Source of the DNA: an uncultured Prevotella sp.
GTDB taxonomy: Bacteria; Bacteroidota; Bacteroidia; Bacteroidales; Bacteroidaceae
Reading direction: 5' to 3'
Length of the DNA stretch: 64,000 bases
Assembly: GCA_944319915.1 (NCBI GenBank)
Contig: CALUEY010000005.1
Coordinates: 1 to 64,000 of the forward strand
Both the position numbers and the translations under genes were made by a program. Shown here piece by piece: positions 1-8,087 of the stretch. Each line of letters starts with the position of its first letter. The first letter of the stretch is position 1. Under the pieces are notes generated by a model that was not told the DNA's origin, searched no databases, and worked only from the letters and a program-made list of their open reading frames with translations.

Positions 1-42
1 TATGTCATTATAACCTCCTTTTAAAAAGATATATGCAATTAA

Positions 43-222
43 TATGCCACTTTACAACGTCTTATTAAACTAGAGCCCAATGGACTTATAGAATATTATC
101 TACCAGAAGATAAAAAGCGACATTCCGCATGGCTGGATGAAACTATCTTCATTGACGAAAAGGATGTACCGCTTGAACGCAAGCAAGAATATGATGACCT
201 ATATAATGAACTGGGATATTAA
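43..222 (+). pseudogene. Gene remnant without a start codon
   Basis: This frame is open for 59 codons up to the TAA at 220-222, with charged, protein-like content (…KRHSAWLDETIFIDEKDVP…). It has no ATG, GTG or TTG, and in-frame stops lie at 22-24 and 40-42. It is probably the 3' end of a broken gene at the edge of the AT-rich island. I do not recognise the family. It converges on the next minus-strand gene with only seven bases between the stops. Confidence 0.3.
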
Positions 223-229
223 CCGCAGA

Positions 230-427
230 CTATAATGGTGAAATTTCCTTTGTACTTTCTTTCGGAAAATAGATTGGACGCACTATTGTGTCGGATAATT
301 CAATAGAATATCCGCCATACTTTTTATCATATGCCACGATAACGTCAGGTGCGTCTAATGGTTTGTTTAATTCCTTTGCAATGTTGTGCAGACGTTCAAG
401 GAATTGCTTCACTTCTTTTTTATTCAT
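230..427 (-). CDS. Small single-copy repeat-domain protein (unknown)
   Basis: This is a 65-residue protein of unrecognised family. It consists of one copy of a roughly 55-residue module: an amphipathic helix (FLERLHNIAKELNKPLDAPD), then V..Y.KKYG, then a short strand or helix ending RPIYF. The same module occurs three times in tandem in the next gene on the same strand (479-1117). The leader is related too: GCAAAGTTTAT, then an AGAA-rich stretch, then GATATG occurs before both genes. This suggests gene duplication with the 5' region. No signal peptide or membrane segment is visible. Function is unknown. Confidence 0.55.
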   Translation of the reverse strand: MNKKEVKQFLERLHNIAKELNKPLDAPDVIVAYDKKYGGYSIELSDTIVRPIYFPKESTKEISPL

Positions 428-478
428 ATCACTTTTCTTCTAATAAACTTTGCTGAAAAACGAAGGCGGCTATTTCTT

Positions 479-1117
479 TCAATAAGAATAAAAGCCGTCA
501 CCAACCCTTTTCCTTTTGGGGTTTATAGGAATACAATCATCATCATTGTAATCGAAATACAGCGACAAGACTTCTCGTGCAATTACACGGGGAAATTTGT
601 TTTCATACCTTCTCAAGTATTCTTCAATGACACGCCACTCCATGACATCAATACCTAATTCATCTGCAATCAGAAGCAGACGTTGCTCCATTATTTCTAT
701 GGTGGGTGTATTGTGTAATAAACTCTCACAAGGTGTATCTTTCTTTTGACCCTTTCTGAAATATAGTGGTTTCAATACTTCTTTATAGACTTGTGGCGTG
801 AAAGACTTTCCGCTTCCAGTCCAAGTTAAACCAACTCTTTCATCGTTGAGTGGCAAATCAAGACTATCTGCAATTTTTTGAAGTTCTTTTCGCAATTCCT
901 GCGGATTAGAGTACACTTTCATTATTCCAATTTTTTTAGTTGGATAAATACCACGGAAACCGTATCGTGGGCATAGAATATCTGCGATTTCATTACTAAG
1001 ACTTCCATACTTCTTGCAATACAACACCAGTAGCTTTTCATCCATAATATATAGTTTATGCTCTTTGGAAAGTTCTTGTAATCTACTTTCCACGAGTTCA
1101 AGTGTTAGCTTTTCCAT
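479..1117 (-). CDS. Three-copy repeat-domain protein (unknown)
   Basis: This 212-residue protein starts at MEKLTLELVE. The frame is open 37 codons further upstream, but that stretch is the AT-rich leader, and the ATG at 1117 has the same leader context as the neighbouring 65-residue gene. Three copies of one module can be aligned by eye: residues ~3-60 (LVESRLQELSKEHKL … CKKYG … IYP), ~70-125 (LRKELQKIADSLDLPLNDE … LKPLYF) and ~135-190 (MEQRLLLIADELGIDV … YLRRYE … LSLYF). A basic tail follows (PKRKRVGDG). The repetition suggests a modular binding scaffold. It is divergent from 1248-2126 and shares a promoter region with it. Function is unknown. Confidence 0.6.
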   Translation of the reverse strand: MEKLTLELVESRLQELSKEHKLYIMDEKLLVLYCKKYGSLSNEIADILCPRYGFRGIYPTKKIGIMKVYSNPQELRKELQKIADSLDLPLNDERVGLTWTGSGKSFTPQVYKEVLKPLYFRKGQKKDTPCESLLHNTPTIEIMEQRLLLIADELGIDVMEWRVIEEYLRRYENKFPRVIAREVLSLYFDYNDDDCIPINPKRKRVGDGFYSY

Positions 1118-1186
1118 ATCATTTCTTTTATAAACTTTGCGGCTAAGAAAATGAATTATAGTGCTATAAATAAAAGACTTATTGTC

Positions 1187-1225
1187 TTGTTTTATTGAAC
1201 GAAATTTTCTACTTTTGCAAAAGTA
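1187..1225. promoter_or_regulatory. Palindromic, apparently bidirectional promoter
   Basis: The 16-bp perfect palindrome TACTTTTGCAAAAGTA (1210-1225) reads as the Bacteroidetes -7 box TAnnTTTG on both strands. For the plus strand a TTG lies at 1187-1189, 20 bases upstream, and the ATG of the next gene is at 1248. On the minus strand the same box would give a leader of about 90 bases to the ATG at 1117. No good minus-strand -33 element is visible. Initiation in one direction should block the other. Confidence 0.5.
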
Positions 1226-1247
1226 CATAAAATGAAATTGCCCTTAT

Positions 1248-2126
1248 ATGGAAATAAACCATCTAAACATCGTGAACAGAGTGTCAAATCGACAAACTAC
1301 GTGGTATCTCATCAATATAAAAGCAAGGCGAGAACAAACAACGATGCACTATGTGCGAGTTCTTCGCGAACTACACGAACAAGACCCATTAATAGATTTT
1401 CCATACGGTGGAAAATCTGGAAGTTTGAAATCTGTTATATTTAGCAATATATTGGATGAAAATGATAACCCTAATTGGATACAAATAAGATTGCTTTCAT
1501 ACACAATTATTGATTCAGAGGCATTCTACAACATACGTAGTCAGGAAGACATTACTATGGATAACTGGGATAAAGATATTGTGGCCAATAAAAAAGAAAC
1601 GGATTTGTATTTTATTCCATCAGTTCATACCTTGGCTGTAAGGTGTAATAGTGAAATCAGTTTGAAAAATATAGTATTTTATCTTTCAGAAGCATTGAAT
1701 CGTGTAGAGCCTGATACTTTTGATGTTGATGTTGTTATAGAACGTGATGTTTTAGATAGAATACTTAACGCATATGCTGTAACTCATTTATATGCTAATA
1801 TATCATATTCAAACCCTGGACACACTCATGGATTTGAAGCTGCATTTGATAGGAAACTCAGAGAAATGGGAGCAAGTCGAATAGAAATTACAGCTACAGG
1901 TTCAAAAGAGCATCCATTAAATAGCGAAAATGATGGGATGCTTCAAAGCATAGTGAACCTTTCAGAACAAAATGGATATATACAAGCGACTATACAACCG
2001 ACAGAAAATGCAAAATTAGAAAAGATTGACAGCAGTGAACATCCACGAAAATTAGTTATTCCTCAAATTATAAATGATGTGACTTCAACTATATATAATA
2101 CGATAAGAACGTTATTTGGAAACTAA
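1248..2126 (+). CDS. Hypothetical protein, possibly DUF4747-like
   Basis: This is a 292-residue soluble protein with no signal peptide or membrane segment. It has an N-terminal basic region (residues 1-45), a middle domain (FIPSVHTLAVRCNSEISL…) and a C-terminal part with a conserved-looking stretch (SYSNPGHTHGFEAAFDRKL, then REMGASRIEI). Length and layout recall DUF4747 proteins, but this is from memory of the family and weakly held. It is followed after 13 bases by a four-helix membrane protein gene, so the two are very likely co-transcribed from the promoter at 1187-1217. Base composition is much more AT-rich than in genes after 3.5 kb, which suggests horizontal acquisition. A sensor-plus-membrane-effector role is inference only. 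Confidence 0.6.
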   Translation: MEINHLNIVNRVSNRQTTWYLINIKARREQTTMHYVRVLRELHEQDPLIDFPYGGKSGSLKSVIFSNILDENDNPNWIQIRLLSYTIIDSEAFYNIRSQEDITMDNWDKDIVANKKETDLYFIPSVHTLAVRCNSEISLKNIVFYLSEALNRVEPDTFDVDVVIERDVLDRILNAYAVTHLYANISYSNPGHTHGFEAAFDRKLREMGASRIEITATGSKEHPLNSENDGMLQSIVNLSEQNGYIQATIQPTENAKLEKIDSSEHPRKLVIPQIINDVTSTIYNTIRTLFGN

Positions 2127-2139
2127 AATTTATAAGAAT

Positions 2140-2679
2140 ATGAGTAAACCAACTTCTTTTTTTGGGTGGAAGAGCGTCTTTCGTAATTATGGATGGAAAA
2201 ACTTTTTTGTAGATAGCATACTACCAATGTTGATTTCAACATTGTTATGCATTGTAATGTACTGGAAAGGTGCAGATATTTTTATGCAGTTAAAACATCT
2301 TGTAGGAGTTGGTCTTTCTATTGTTCCCGCTATGGTGGCACTAATATTGACAGCATATACAATTATGCTTACTTTCATTTTTGGCGATAAATTTGCCTCA
2401 ATTAAGAATACGGAAGAGGGGAATAAACTTGTTCAAGATTTGAATTCAAGTTTTGCGGCTTGTTTGTTCGTATCTACAATTTCAATCATAACAATGATTA
2501 TTGTCTCCAACATTGCAAATATGAAGATTGCAATAGAATGCCCCAATATTATAAATTATCCTGTGTACTTTTTAGTGTGTTACTTGTTAGTTTATTCTGT
2601 TTCAATCTTAATCGGTATTGTCGTTGATATTTTCAATAGTGGACAAACTACGTTATTTGATGATGCTCCCAACGCATAA
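2140..2679 (+). CDS. Four-helix membrane protein (unknown)
   Basis: This 179-residue integral membrane protein is called from the ATG at 2140; a TTG at 2116 in the same frame would overlap the upstream gene. Four hydrophobic segments are visible: ILPMLISTLLCIVMYW (~25-40), LSIVPAMVALILTAYTIML (~58-77), AACLFVSTISIITMIIVSN (~107-125) and VYFLVCYLLVYSVSILIGIV (~141-160). Loops are short, with no recognisable enzymatic domain. It is the second gene of a two-gene unit with 1248-2126, and a small membrane partner of this kind is typical of membrane-acting effectors. That reading is inference. The family is not recognised. Confidence 0.6.
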   Translation: MSKPTSFFGWKSVFRNYGWKNFFVDSILPMLISTLLCIVMYWKGADIFMQLKHLVGVGLSIVPAMVALILTAYTIMLTFIFGDKFASIKNTEEGNKLVQDLNSSFAACLFVSTISIITMIIVSNIANMKIAIECPNIINYPVYFLVCYLLVYSVSILIGIVVDIFNSGQTTLFDDAPNA

Positions 2680-2708
2680 TGAATTCAACTTTTCCAAAAA
2701 CAAAATAT

Positions 2709-2996
2709 CAATACCCTAAATTTTGCAAGTACTGCTCTGTAAATGAGAGAAGTTTGCGTGGCATTTTCATTTTTGTCATATACCTCTCATTTCTCCTTAT
2801 AACTTTGCAACTAAACATTGCGAGTAAAATAACAGAACCACACATTAGCAGCCACCACTTACCTTTCCACTCCCCACCGTTATCCTTACCACTACATAAG
2901 CCACGCCCCCAAAAGTAATCGTGGCATACTCCAAACTACTCCACGCAACTACCTCAGAGGCAGGAACGGTTTGCCGTGGCAAAATTTAGGGTATTG
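2709..2996. repeat. 18-bp perfect inverted repeat flanking ~250 bp
   Basis: CAATACCCTAAATTTTGC at 2709-2726 is repeated exactly, in inverse orientation, at 2979-2996. Both arms lie in open frames that read them in the same phase as QYPKFC: the plus-strand frame starting at 2679 and the minus-strand lipoprotein gene 2949-3203. The enclosed DNA contains TAACTTTG (2800-2807), a -7 promoter box. The layout fits either an invertible segment or a rearranged duplication. No recombinase gene is adjacent in the window. Confidence 0.5.
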
Positions 2997-3203
2997 TCGT
3001 ATATAATCACCTTTTATTATTGCATCATGTTCTGTGGCGTCCAGCGCAACCGTCATTAGGCAACTGTCAAGGAATGTTGACGATTTTGCGCTCTTGTGAT
3101 ATTCCACGGGAATCTTTGTCATGACGTCTGGCCGCTTGCTTATGCCGCACGACGTTGTTGCCATGATTAATGCCGTGAGGATTGCTTTTGCGGCCAATGG
3201 CAT
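2949..3203 (-). CDS. Short lipoprotein, possibly truncated 6-bladed beta-propeller
   Basis: This 84-residue product begins with a lipoprotein signal (MPLAAKAILTALIMATTSC, cysteine 19). The following segment (IPVEYHKSAKSSTFLDSC…VALDATEHDAIIKGDYI) resembles the N-terminus of Bacteroidetes 6-bladed beta-propeller lipoproteins, in which a segment like 'IPLETTDD…' follows. Those proteins are usually 350-400 residues, so this would be a truncated remnant. The last 16 residues begin exactly at the inverted repeat 2979-2996, which suggests a rearrangement cut the gene. The family assignment is tentative. Confidence 0.35.
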   Translation of the reverse strand: MPLAAKAILTALIMATTSCGISKRPDVMTKIPVEYHKSAKSSTFLDSCLMTVALDATEHDAIIKGDYIRQYPKFCHGKPFLPLR

Positions 3204-3330
3204 TATGCTTGAAGTTATTGGTTATTAGTAGATGTATATATCAGCATGAAAGGTCTTTGTGGCGTTTGGGAGACCCTACAGTGCAAATTTCAGGATTTAT
3301 TTAAGTGCGGCAATGTTTTTTTATATGTTT

Positions 3331-3523
3331 TATCTTTGTTGACTTTTGTTGTAAAAAGGTGCGCCGGGGAGTTCGGTATGTGGCGTTGGCAAACCGTCAG
3401 TTTCAAAAGGGCTGCGATATGACGTCAAGGCCGTATGCTTATTGACATGATGGTTGTTTTGTGGCAAAACTCAGCCCTTATGTGTCAAACCCTTTGCCGT
3501 TTCGCCTCATTTTATTATATTTG
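3331..3523 (+). promoter_or_regulatory. hflX promoter region
   Basis: The gap 3204-3546 holds no gene I can support. TTTG at 3493-3496, 19 bases, then TATATTTG at 3516-3523 is a textbook Bacteroidetes promoter 23 bases before the hflX ATG. A second -7-like box, TATCTTTG, lies at 3331-3338 without a clear upstream element. Confidence 0.6.
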
Positions 3524-3546
3524 TAGCCGTTTTAACGATACGCAGA

Positions 3547-4797
3547 ATGAAAGAATTTGTAATATCCGAGGCCAAGGCCGAGACTGCAGTGCTCGTGGGC
3601 CTGGTGACCAAGGGGCAAGACGAGGCCAAGACCGAGGAGTACCTCGACGAGCTTGAGTTCCTGGCCGACACGGCGGGAGCCGTCACCGTGAAGCGGTTCA
3701 CGCAGAAGATGGACGGCCCAAGCTCCGTCACCTACGTGGGCAGCGGCAAGCTCGCGGAGATACGCAAGTACATAGAAGACGAGGCCGAGGCCGAGCGCGA
3801 GGTGGGCATGGTCATCTTCGACGACGAGCTTACGGCCAAGCAGATGCGCAACATAGAGAAGGAGCTGAAGGTGAAGATACTCGACCGCACCTCGCTGATA
3901 CTCGACATATTCGCCATGAGGGCCAAGACCGCCGAGGCCAAGACGCAGGTGGAGCTGGCGCAGCACCGCTACATGTTGCCCCGCCTGCAGCGACTGTGGA
4001 CCCACCTTGAGCGCCAGGGCGGCGGCTCCGGCTCCGGCGGAGGCAAGGGCAGCGTGGGCCTGCGCGGCCCGGGCGAGACCCAGCTGGAGATGGACCGCCG
4101 CATCATCCTGCAGCGCATCACCCTGCTGAAGCAGCGGCTCGTGGAGATAGAGAAGCAGAAGGCCACCCAGCGCAAGAACCGCGGGCGGCTAATCCGTGTG
4201 GCGCTCGTGGGCTACACCAACGTGGGCAAGTCCACGCTGATGAACCTCCTGGCCAAGAGCGATGTGTTTGCCGAGAACAAGCTCTTCGCAACGCTCGACA
4301 CCACGGTGCGCAAGATGGTCATCGGCAACCTGCCATTCCTCCTGGCCGACACCGTGGGCTTCATCCGCAAGCTGCCCACCGACCTCGTGGACTCGTTCAA
4401 GTCTACGCTCGACGAGGTGCGCGAGGCCGACCTCCTGCTCCACGTAGTGGACATTTCGCACCCCGACTTTGAAGAGCAGATAACAGTTGTGGAGAACACC
4501 CTAAAGGACCTTGGCTGCGCCGACAAGCCTTCGATGATCGTGTTCAACAAGATAGACAACTACAAGTGGGTGGACAAGGACCCCGACGACCTCACCCCGC
4601 CTACGCGCGAGAACGTAACCCTCGACGAGCTGCGCCACACGTGGATGGCCAAGCTCGGCGACGACTGCATCTTCATCTCAGCCCGCGAGCGGCAGAACAT
4701 CGACGAGCTGCGCGACGTGCTCTACAGCCGCGTGCGCGAGCTTCACGTGCAGAAATATCCGTATAACGACTTCCTGTATGATAATTTTGAGCCTTGA
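3547..4797 (+). CDS. hflX: GTPase HflX
   Basis: This is a ribosome-associated GTPase that splits or rescues stalled ribosomes, at normal length (416 residues). The N-terminal HflX domain is followed by a glycine-rich linker (~residues 155-170) that continues into GLRGPGETQLE. The G domain has GYTNVGKST (~222-230, P-loop), DTVGF (~268-272, G3) and FNKID (G4). The start chosen is the ATG at 3547 (MKEFVISEAK), just downstream of a perfect promoter. The frame is open further upstream, but that part contains the promoter. The following gene begins 53 bases after the stop, so the two are probably co-transcribed. Confidence 0.93.
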   Translation: MKEFVISEAKAETAVLVGLVTKGQDEAKTEEYLDELEFLADTAGAVTVKRFTQKMDGPSSVTYVGSGKLAEIRKYIEDEAEAEREVGMVIFDDELTAKQMRNIEKELKVKILDRTSLILDIFAMRAKTAEAKTQVELAQHRYMLPRLQRLWTHLERQGGGSGSGGGKGSVGLRGPGETQLEMDRRIILQRITLLKQRLVEIEKQKATQRKNRGRLIRVALVGYTNVGKSTLMNLLAKSDVFAENKLFATLDTTVRKMVIGNLPFLLADTVGFIRKLPTDLVDSFKSTLDEVREADLLLHVVDISHPDFEEQITVVENTLKDLGCADKPSMIVFNKIDNYKWVDKDPDDLTPPTRENVTLDELRHTWMAKLGDDCIFISARERQNIDELRDVLYSRVRELHVQKYPYNDFLYDNFEP

Positions 4798-4850
4798 ACA
4801 TTCACTTTGATTCAAAATTCAAGACCCCAAACCCAAAACTCAAAATCCCC

Positions 4851-6671
4851 ATGCGTTCACTCACAGTTGACGAAATAGAGACCCTTGAGCGCCAGGGATG
4901 CACCGCCGAGGACTGGACGCGCATCTCCGTGGCTGCCGATTTCGCCCCTGGTTACATAAGCGACGTGGCCTTCAGCGGCGACGTGAGCCTCGGTCTGTTC
5001 GACAAGATGGTAGATGTGGGCGGGGGCTTTGCCCGCCACTCGGGCATACGCCACGCCGTGCTGCGCGATGTTGCCGTGGGCGACAACTGCCTCATCGAGA
5101 ACATTGGCTGCCACATCTGCCGCTATGTGATTGGCGACGAGTGCTACATAGCCAACGTTGGCCTGATGTCGTGTACAGAGGATGCTTCCTTTGGCGAGGG
5201 CAATGCCATATCCGTGCTCAACGAGGCTGGGCCGGGCAACGTGCTCATCCACGCCGGACTGACGCCGCAGATGGCTGCCTTCATGGTGCGCCATGCCGCC
5301 GACAGCGACGTGTGGCCGCGCCTGCAGTCCATGGTGGCGGCCATGGTGGCGGCGCGGGCCGAGCCTTTTGGCACGGTGGGCTATGGCGTGAAGATTGTGA
5401 ACACGGGCGAGGTGTCCAACGTGCGCATAGGCGACGAGTGCGAGGTGAGCGGGGCGGCGCGCCTCGCAGACTGCACCTTGTGCAGCTCGCCCGAGGCCCC
5501 CATCTTCATAGGCAGCGGCGTGGAGTGCGTGAATACGGTGGTGCAGGCCGGCTCGTCGGTGGTCAGCGGGGCCAGGCTCTTCAGCTGCCTTGTGGGCGAG
5601 GCTTGCCATATCGGGCGGGGTTTCTCGGCGGAGAACAGTCTTTTCTTTGCCAATTCGCACATGGACAACGGCGAGGCCTGCGCAGCGTTCTGCGGCCCGT
5701 TCAGCGTTAGCCACCACAAGTCTACGCTCCTCATAGGCTGCGCCTGCTCGTTCTACAACGCCGGCTCGGCCACCAACTTCAGCAACCATGCCTACAAGCT
5801 CGGCCCTGTACACAGCGGCACGCTTGCCCGGGGTACCAAGACCGGCAGCGGCGCCCACTTGCTGCTGCCTGCCCGCATAGGGGCTTTCTCGGTGTGCTTG
5901 GGCAAGGTGGAGAGCCATCCTGACACGCGGCGGCTGCCCTTCTCTTACGTGATAGGCTCGGCCAGAGCCACTTATGTCGTGCCGGGGCGCAACCTTGCCA
6001 CCGTTGGCACTGCGCGCGACGTGGGCAAATGGCCGCGCCGCGACAAGCGCCCCGTGGCCGGGCGGCAGGCCGTGGTCAACTTCGACTGGCTTTCGCCGGC
6101 TGTGGCATCGGCCGTGGTCGAGGGGCGTCGGCTGCTCTCTTCGCTCCGCGCGGAGCAGGGCGAGGACGCCGCCTCCTACACCCTCGACGGCTGCATAATC
6201 AAGAATCGCTGGCTCACGCAGGGCCTCGCGCTCTACGACATGGCCCTGCGCCTGTACTTGGGGCGGGCCGTGAGGGGGCATTACGGCGAGCTGCCAGGCT
6301 GCTCGGCAGGCACGGGCGAGTGGACTGACCTTGGCGGCCTGGTGGCCCCGCTCACCGAGGTGGAGGGCCTGGCCGGCGACATCGCCAATGGTACAGTGGC
6401 CGACCTGCAGGAGGCCGACGGTCGCCTTGCCGCCATCGGTGCGGCTTATGAGGACTACAAGTGGAGCTTTACGTACCGCCTGGCACTCGATTACTACGGA
6501 CTCGACACTCTTGCCGACGACGACATGGAGCGCATACGTGCCGACTATAAGGTTGCGTTGGCCGAGTGGAAGGCCGCCGTGCGCAGCGACGCCGAGCGCG
6601 ATTATGACCTTGGCGACGTTGACGATCACCAGCTCGGCGCTTTCCTCGAAAGGTTCGAAGAAGAATGGTAA
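4851..6671 (+). CDS. DUF4954 family protein
   Basis: This is a 606-residue protein of the Bacteroidetes DUF4954 family. The middle contains recurring short beta-strand turns (…NCLIENIGCHICRYVIGDE…, …VECVNTVVQAGSSVVSGA…) typical of a left-handed beta-helix as in hexapeptide acyltransferases, followed by a helical C-terminal part. The biochemical role of the family is not established to my knowledge. The start is the ATG at 4851 (MRSLTVDEIE); the frame is open to 4794, overlapping the hflX stop, but that segment is low-complexity spacer. It sits 53 bases behind hflX and ends before an inverted TAACTCC cluster. Confidence 0.85.
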   Translation: MRSLTVDEIETLERQGCTAEDWTRISVAADFAPGYISDVAFSGDVSLGLFDKMVDVGGGFARHSGIRHAVLRDVAVGDNCLIENIGCHICRYVIGDECYIANVGLMSCTEDASFGEGNAISVLNEAGPGNVLIHAGLTPQMAAFMVRHAADSDVWPRLQSMVAAMVAARAEPFGTVGYGVKIVNTGEVSNVRIGDECEVSGAARLADCTLCSSPEAPIFIGSGVECVNTVVQAGSSVVSGARLFSCLVGEACHIGRGFSAENSLFFANSHMDNGEACAAFCGPFSVSHHKSTLLIGCACSFYNAGSATNFSNHAYKLGPVHSGTLARGTKTGSGAHLLLPARIGAFSVCLGKVESHPDTRRLPFSYVIGSARATYVVPGRNLATVGTARDVGKWPRRDKRPVAGRQAVVNFDWLSPAVASAVVEGRRLLSSLRAEQGEDAASYTLDGCIIKNRWLTQGLALYDMALRLYLGRAVRGHYGELPGCSAGTGEWTDLGGLVAPLTEVEGLAGDIANGTVADLQEADGRLAAIGAAYEDYKWSFTYRLALDYYGLDTLADDDMERIRADYKVALAEWKAAVRSDAERDYDLGDVDDHQLGAFLERFEEEW

Positions 6672-6679
6672 GGAACTTG

Positions 6680-6925
6680 TTAGGAGGAGTTAGAGGAAGT
6701 TAGGGGGAGTTATAAGGAGTTAGAGGACAAATGTTTTGCTGGTCGGCTGTTTCGTCAGCCATAACGCATACGTCCTTTAACTCCTTATAACTCCTTGTAA
6801 CTCCTTATAACTCCTTGTGGTTGCTACTGTCCTCTAACTCCTTATAACTTCTTATAACTCCCCCTAACTCCTTATAACTCCTTGTAACTCCTTATAACTC
6901 CTTGTTTGCCTCCTTGTGGTTGCTA
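6680..6925. repeat. Inverted clusters of TAACTCC heptamers
   Basis: The left arm (6680-6729) carries GGAGTTA repeatedly. The right arm (6777-6925) carries the complement TAACTCCTTATAACTCC about ten times, including a roughly 100-bp higher-order duplication ending in TTGTGGTTGCTACT. The arms can pair around a loop (~6730-6776). The element separates two convergent genes (DUF4954 and mrp), so it could act as a terminator. A related element lies between thiH and thiD (56650-56825). Confidence 0.7.
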
Positions 6926-8023
6926 CTCCTTCACCTCTACGCGGTGGGTGGGAGCCTGCTCCTTGTTGCGGCGGTTCACCACCGTCACCACCGATTGGGC
7001 GAAGTTTATGAACGCCAGCCCTGTGGCTGTTTCCGACGAGCAGGCTGCCGGCTCGCCGGCGTCGCCGCTCTCGCAGATGCTCTGCACGAGCGGAATCTGT
7101 GCCAGCAGCGGCACGCCCATCTCCTTGGCAAGCGCCTTGCAGCCCTCGCGGCCAAAGATGTAGTACTTGTTCTGGGGCAGCTCGGCGGGCGTAAACCACG
7201 CCATGTTCTCCACGAGGCCCAGTATGGGAACGTTCACCTTGTCGTTCCTGTACATGTCTATTCCCTTGCGCGCGTCGGCCAGGGCCACCTTCTGCGGCGT
7301 GCTCACGATGATGGCGCCGGTTATGGCGAGCGTCTGCAGGAGCGTTAGGTGGATGTCGCTCGTGCCCGGCGGGGTGTCGAGTATGAAGTAGTCGAGGTCG
7401 CCCCAGTCGGCGTCGGCTATGAGTTGCTTGAGGGCGTTCGACGCCATGCCGCCCCGCCATAGCGTGGCCGTGTCGGGGTTGACAAAGAAGCCGATGCTGA
7501 GCAGCTTCACCCCATATTTCTCTATTGGCTCTATGAGCTGGCGGCCATCCTTTTCAACGGCGTAGGGGCGGGCATCCTCTACGTGGAACATCTTGGGCAT
7601 CGACGGGCCGAAGATGTCGGTGTCGAGCAGGCCCACCTTGTAGCCGAGGCGCGCAAGGGCTATGGCAAGGTTGGCTGCCACGGTGCTCTTGCCCACGCCG
7701 CCCTTGCCAGAGCTTACGGCTATGATGTTTTTCACCTGTGGCAGCAGCTTGTCAAGCTCGGGGCGTGGCTTTGAAGTGTACTCCGTTGAGATGCTTACCT
7801 CTACGTCTTTGCCCACGTGGTAGTGTATGGCGGCCTCCGCGGCTTTCACCGTCGACTTGAGGAACGGGTCGGTGTCGCGCGGGAATATGAGCGAGAAAGA
7901 TACCTTCATGCCGTCGATGCGCATGTTGTCGGCCACCATCTCGCTCTCCACCAAGTTCTTCTTGGTGCCGGCGTAAGTAACTGTTGCCAGCGCGTCGAGT
8001 ATGAGTTTCGGATAAAGTGTCAT
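6923..8023 (-). CDS. mrp: Mrp/NBP35-type P-loop ATPase (Fe-S carrier)
   Basis: This is an iron-sulfur cluster carrier of the Mrp/ApbC/Nbp35 family (366 residues). The N-terminal MIP18-like (DUF59) domain spans ~1-85. The ATPase domain begins with the deviant Walker A SSGKGGVGKST (~104-114), followed by DTDIFGPSMP and DTPPGTSDIHL. The start used is the ATG at 8023 (MTLYPKLILD); the frame is open to 8095, but the family start fits the shorter form. The 3' end abuts the TAACTCC repeat cluster. The 5' side faces an 11-copy phased repeat (8088-8205), a candidate control region. Confidence 0.92.
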   Translation of the reverse strand: MTLYPKLILDALATVTYAGTKKNLVESEMVADNMRIDGMKVSFSLIFPRDTDPFLKSTVKAAEAAIHYHVGKDVEVSISTEYTSKPRPELDKLLPQVKNIIAVSSGKGGVGKSTVAANLAIALARLGYKVGLLDTDIFGPSMPKMFHVEDARPYAVEKDGRQLIEPIEKYGVKLLSIGFFVNPDTATLWRGGMASNALKQLIADADWGDLDYFILDTPPGTSDIHLTLLQTLAITGAIIVSTPQKVALADARKGIDMYRNDKVNVPILGLVENMAWFTPAELPQNKYYIFGREGCKALAKEMGVPLLAQIPLVQSICESGDAGEPAACSSETATGLAFINFAQSVVTVVNRRNKEQAPTHRVEVKE

Positions 8024-8087
8024 GTCGTTTTGTTTATGATTTATATGTGTGACAACTGCAAATATTGTGCCGAACCTGGCTTTGTGA

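Noticed and set aside
2679-2918. A 79-codon plus-strand frame starting on the stop of the membrane protein gene
   Set aside because: No family resemblance and a low-complexity His/Pro-rich end. I treat it as part of the inverted-repeat region rather than a gene, though the shared QYPKFC codons are reported as a finding.
4857-6629. A 590-codon open frame on the minus strand opposite the DUF4954 gene
   Set aside because: It is a shadow of the GC-rich real gene: no family resemblance, unusual His/Ala/Val-rich composition, no promoter. The same applies to long minus-strand frames at 19505-21256, 21305-22309 and 28329-29660.
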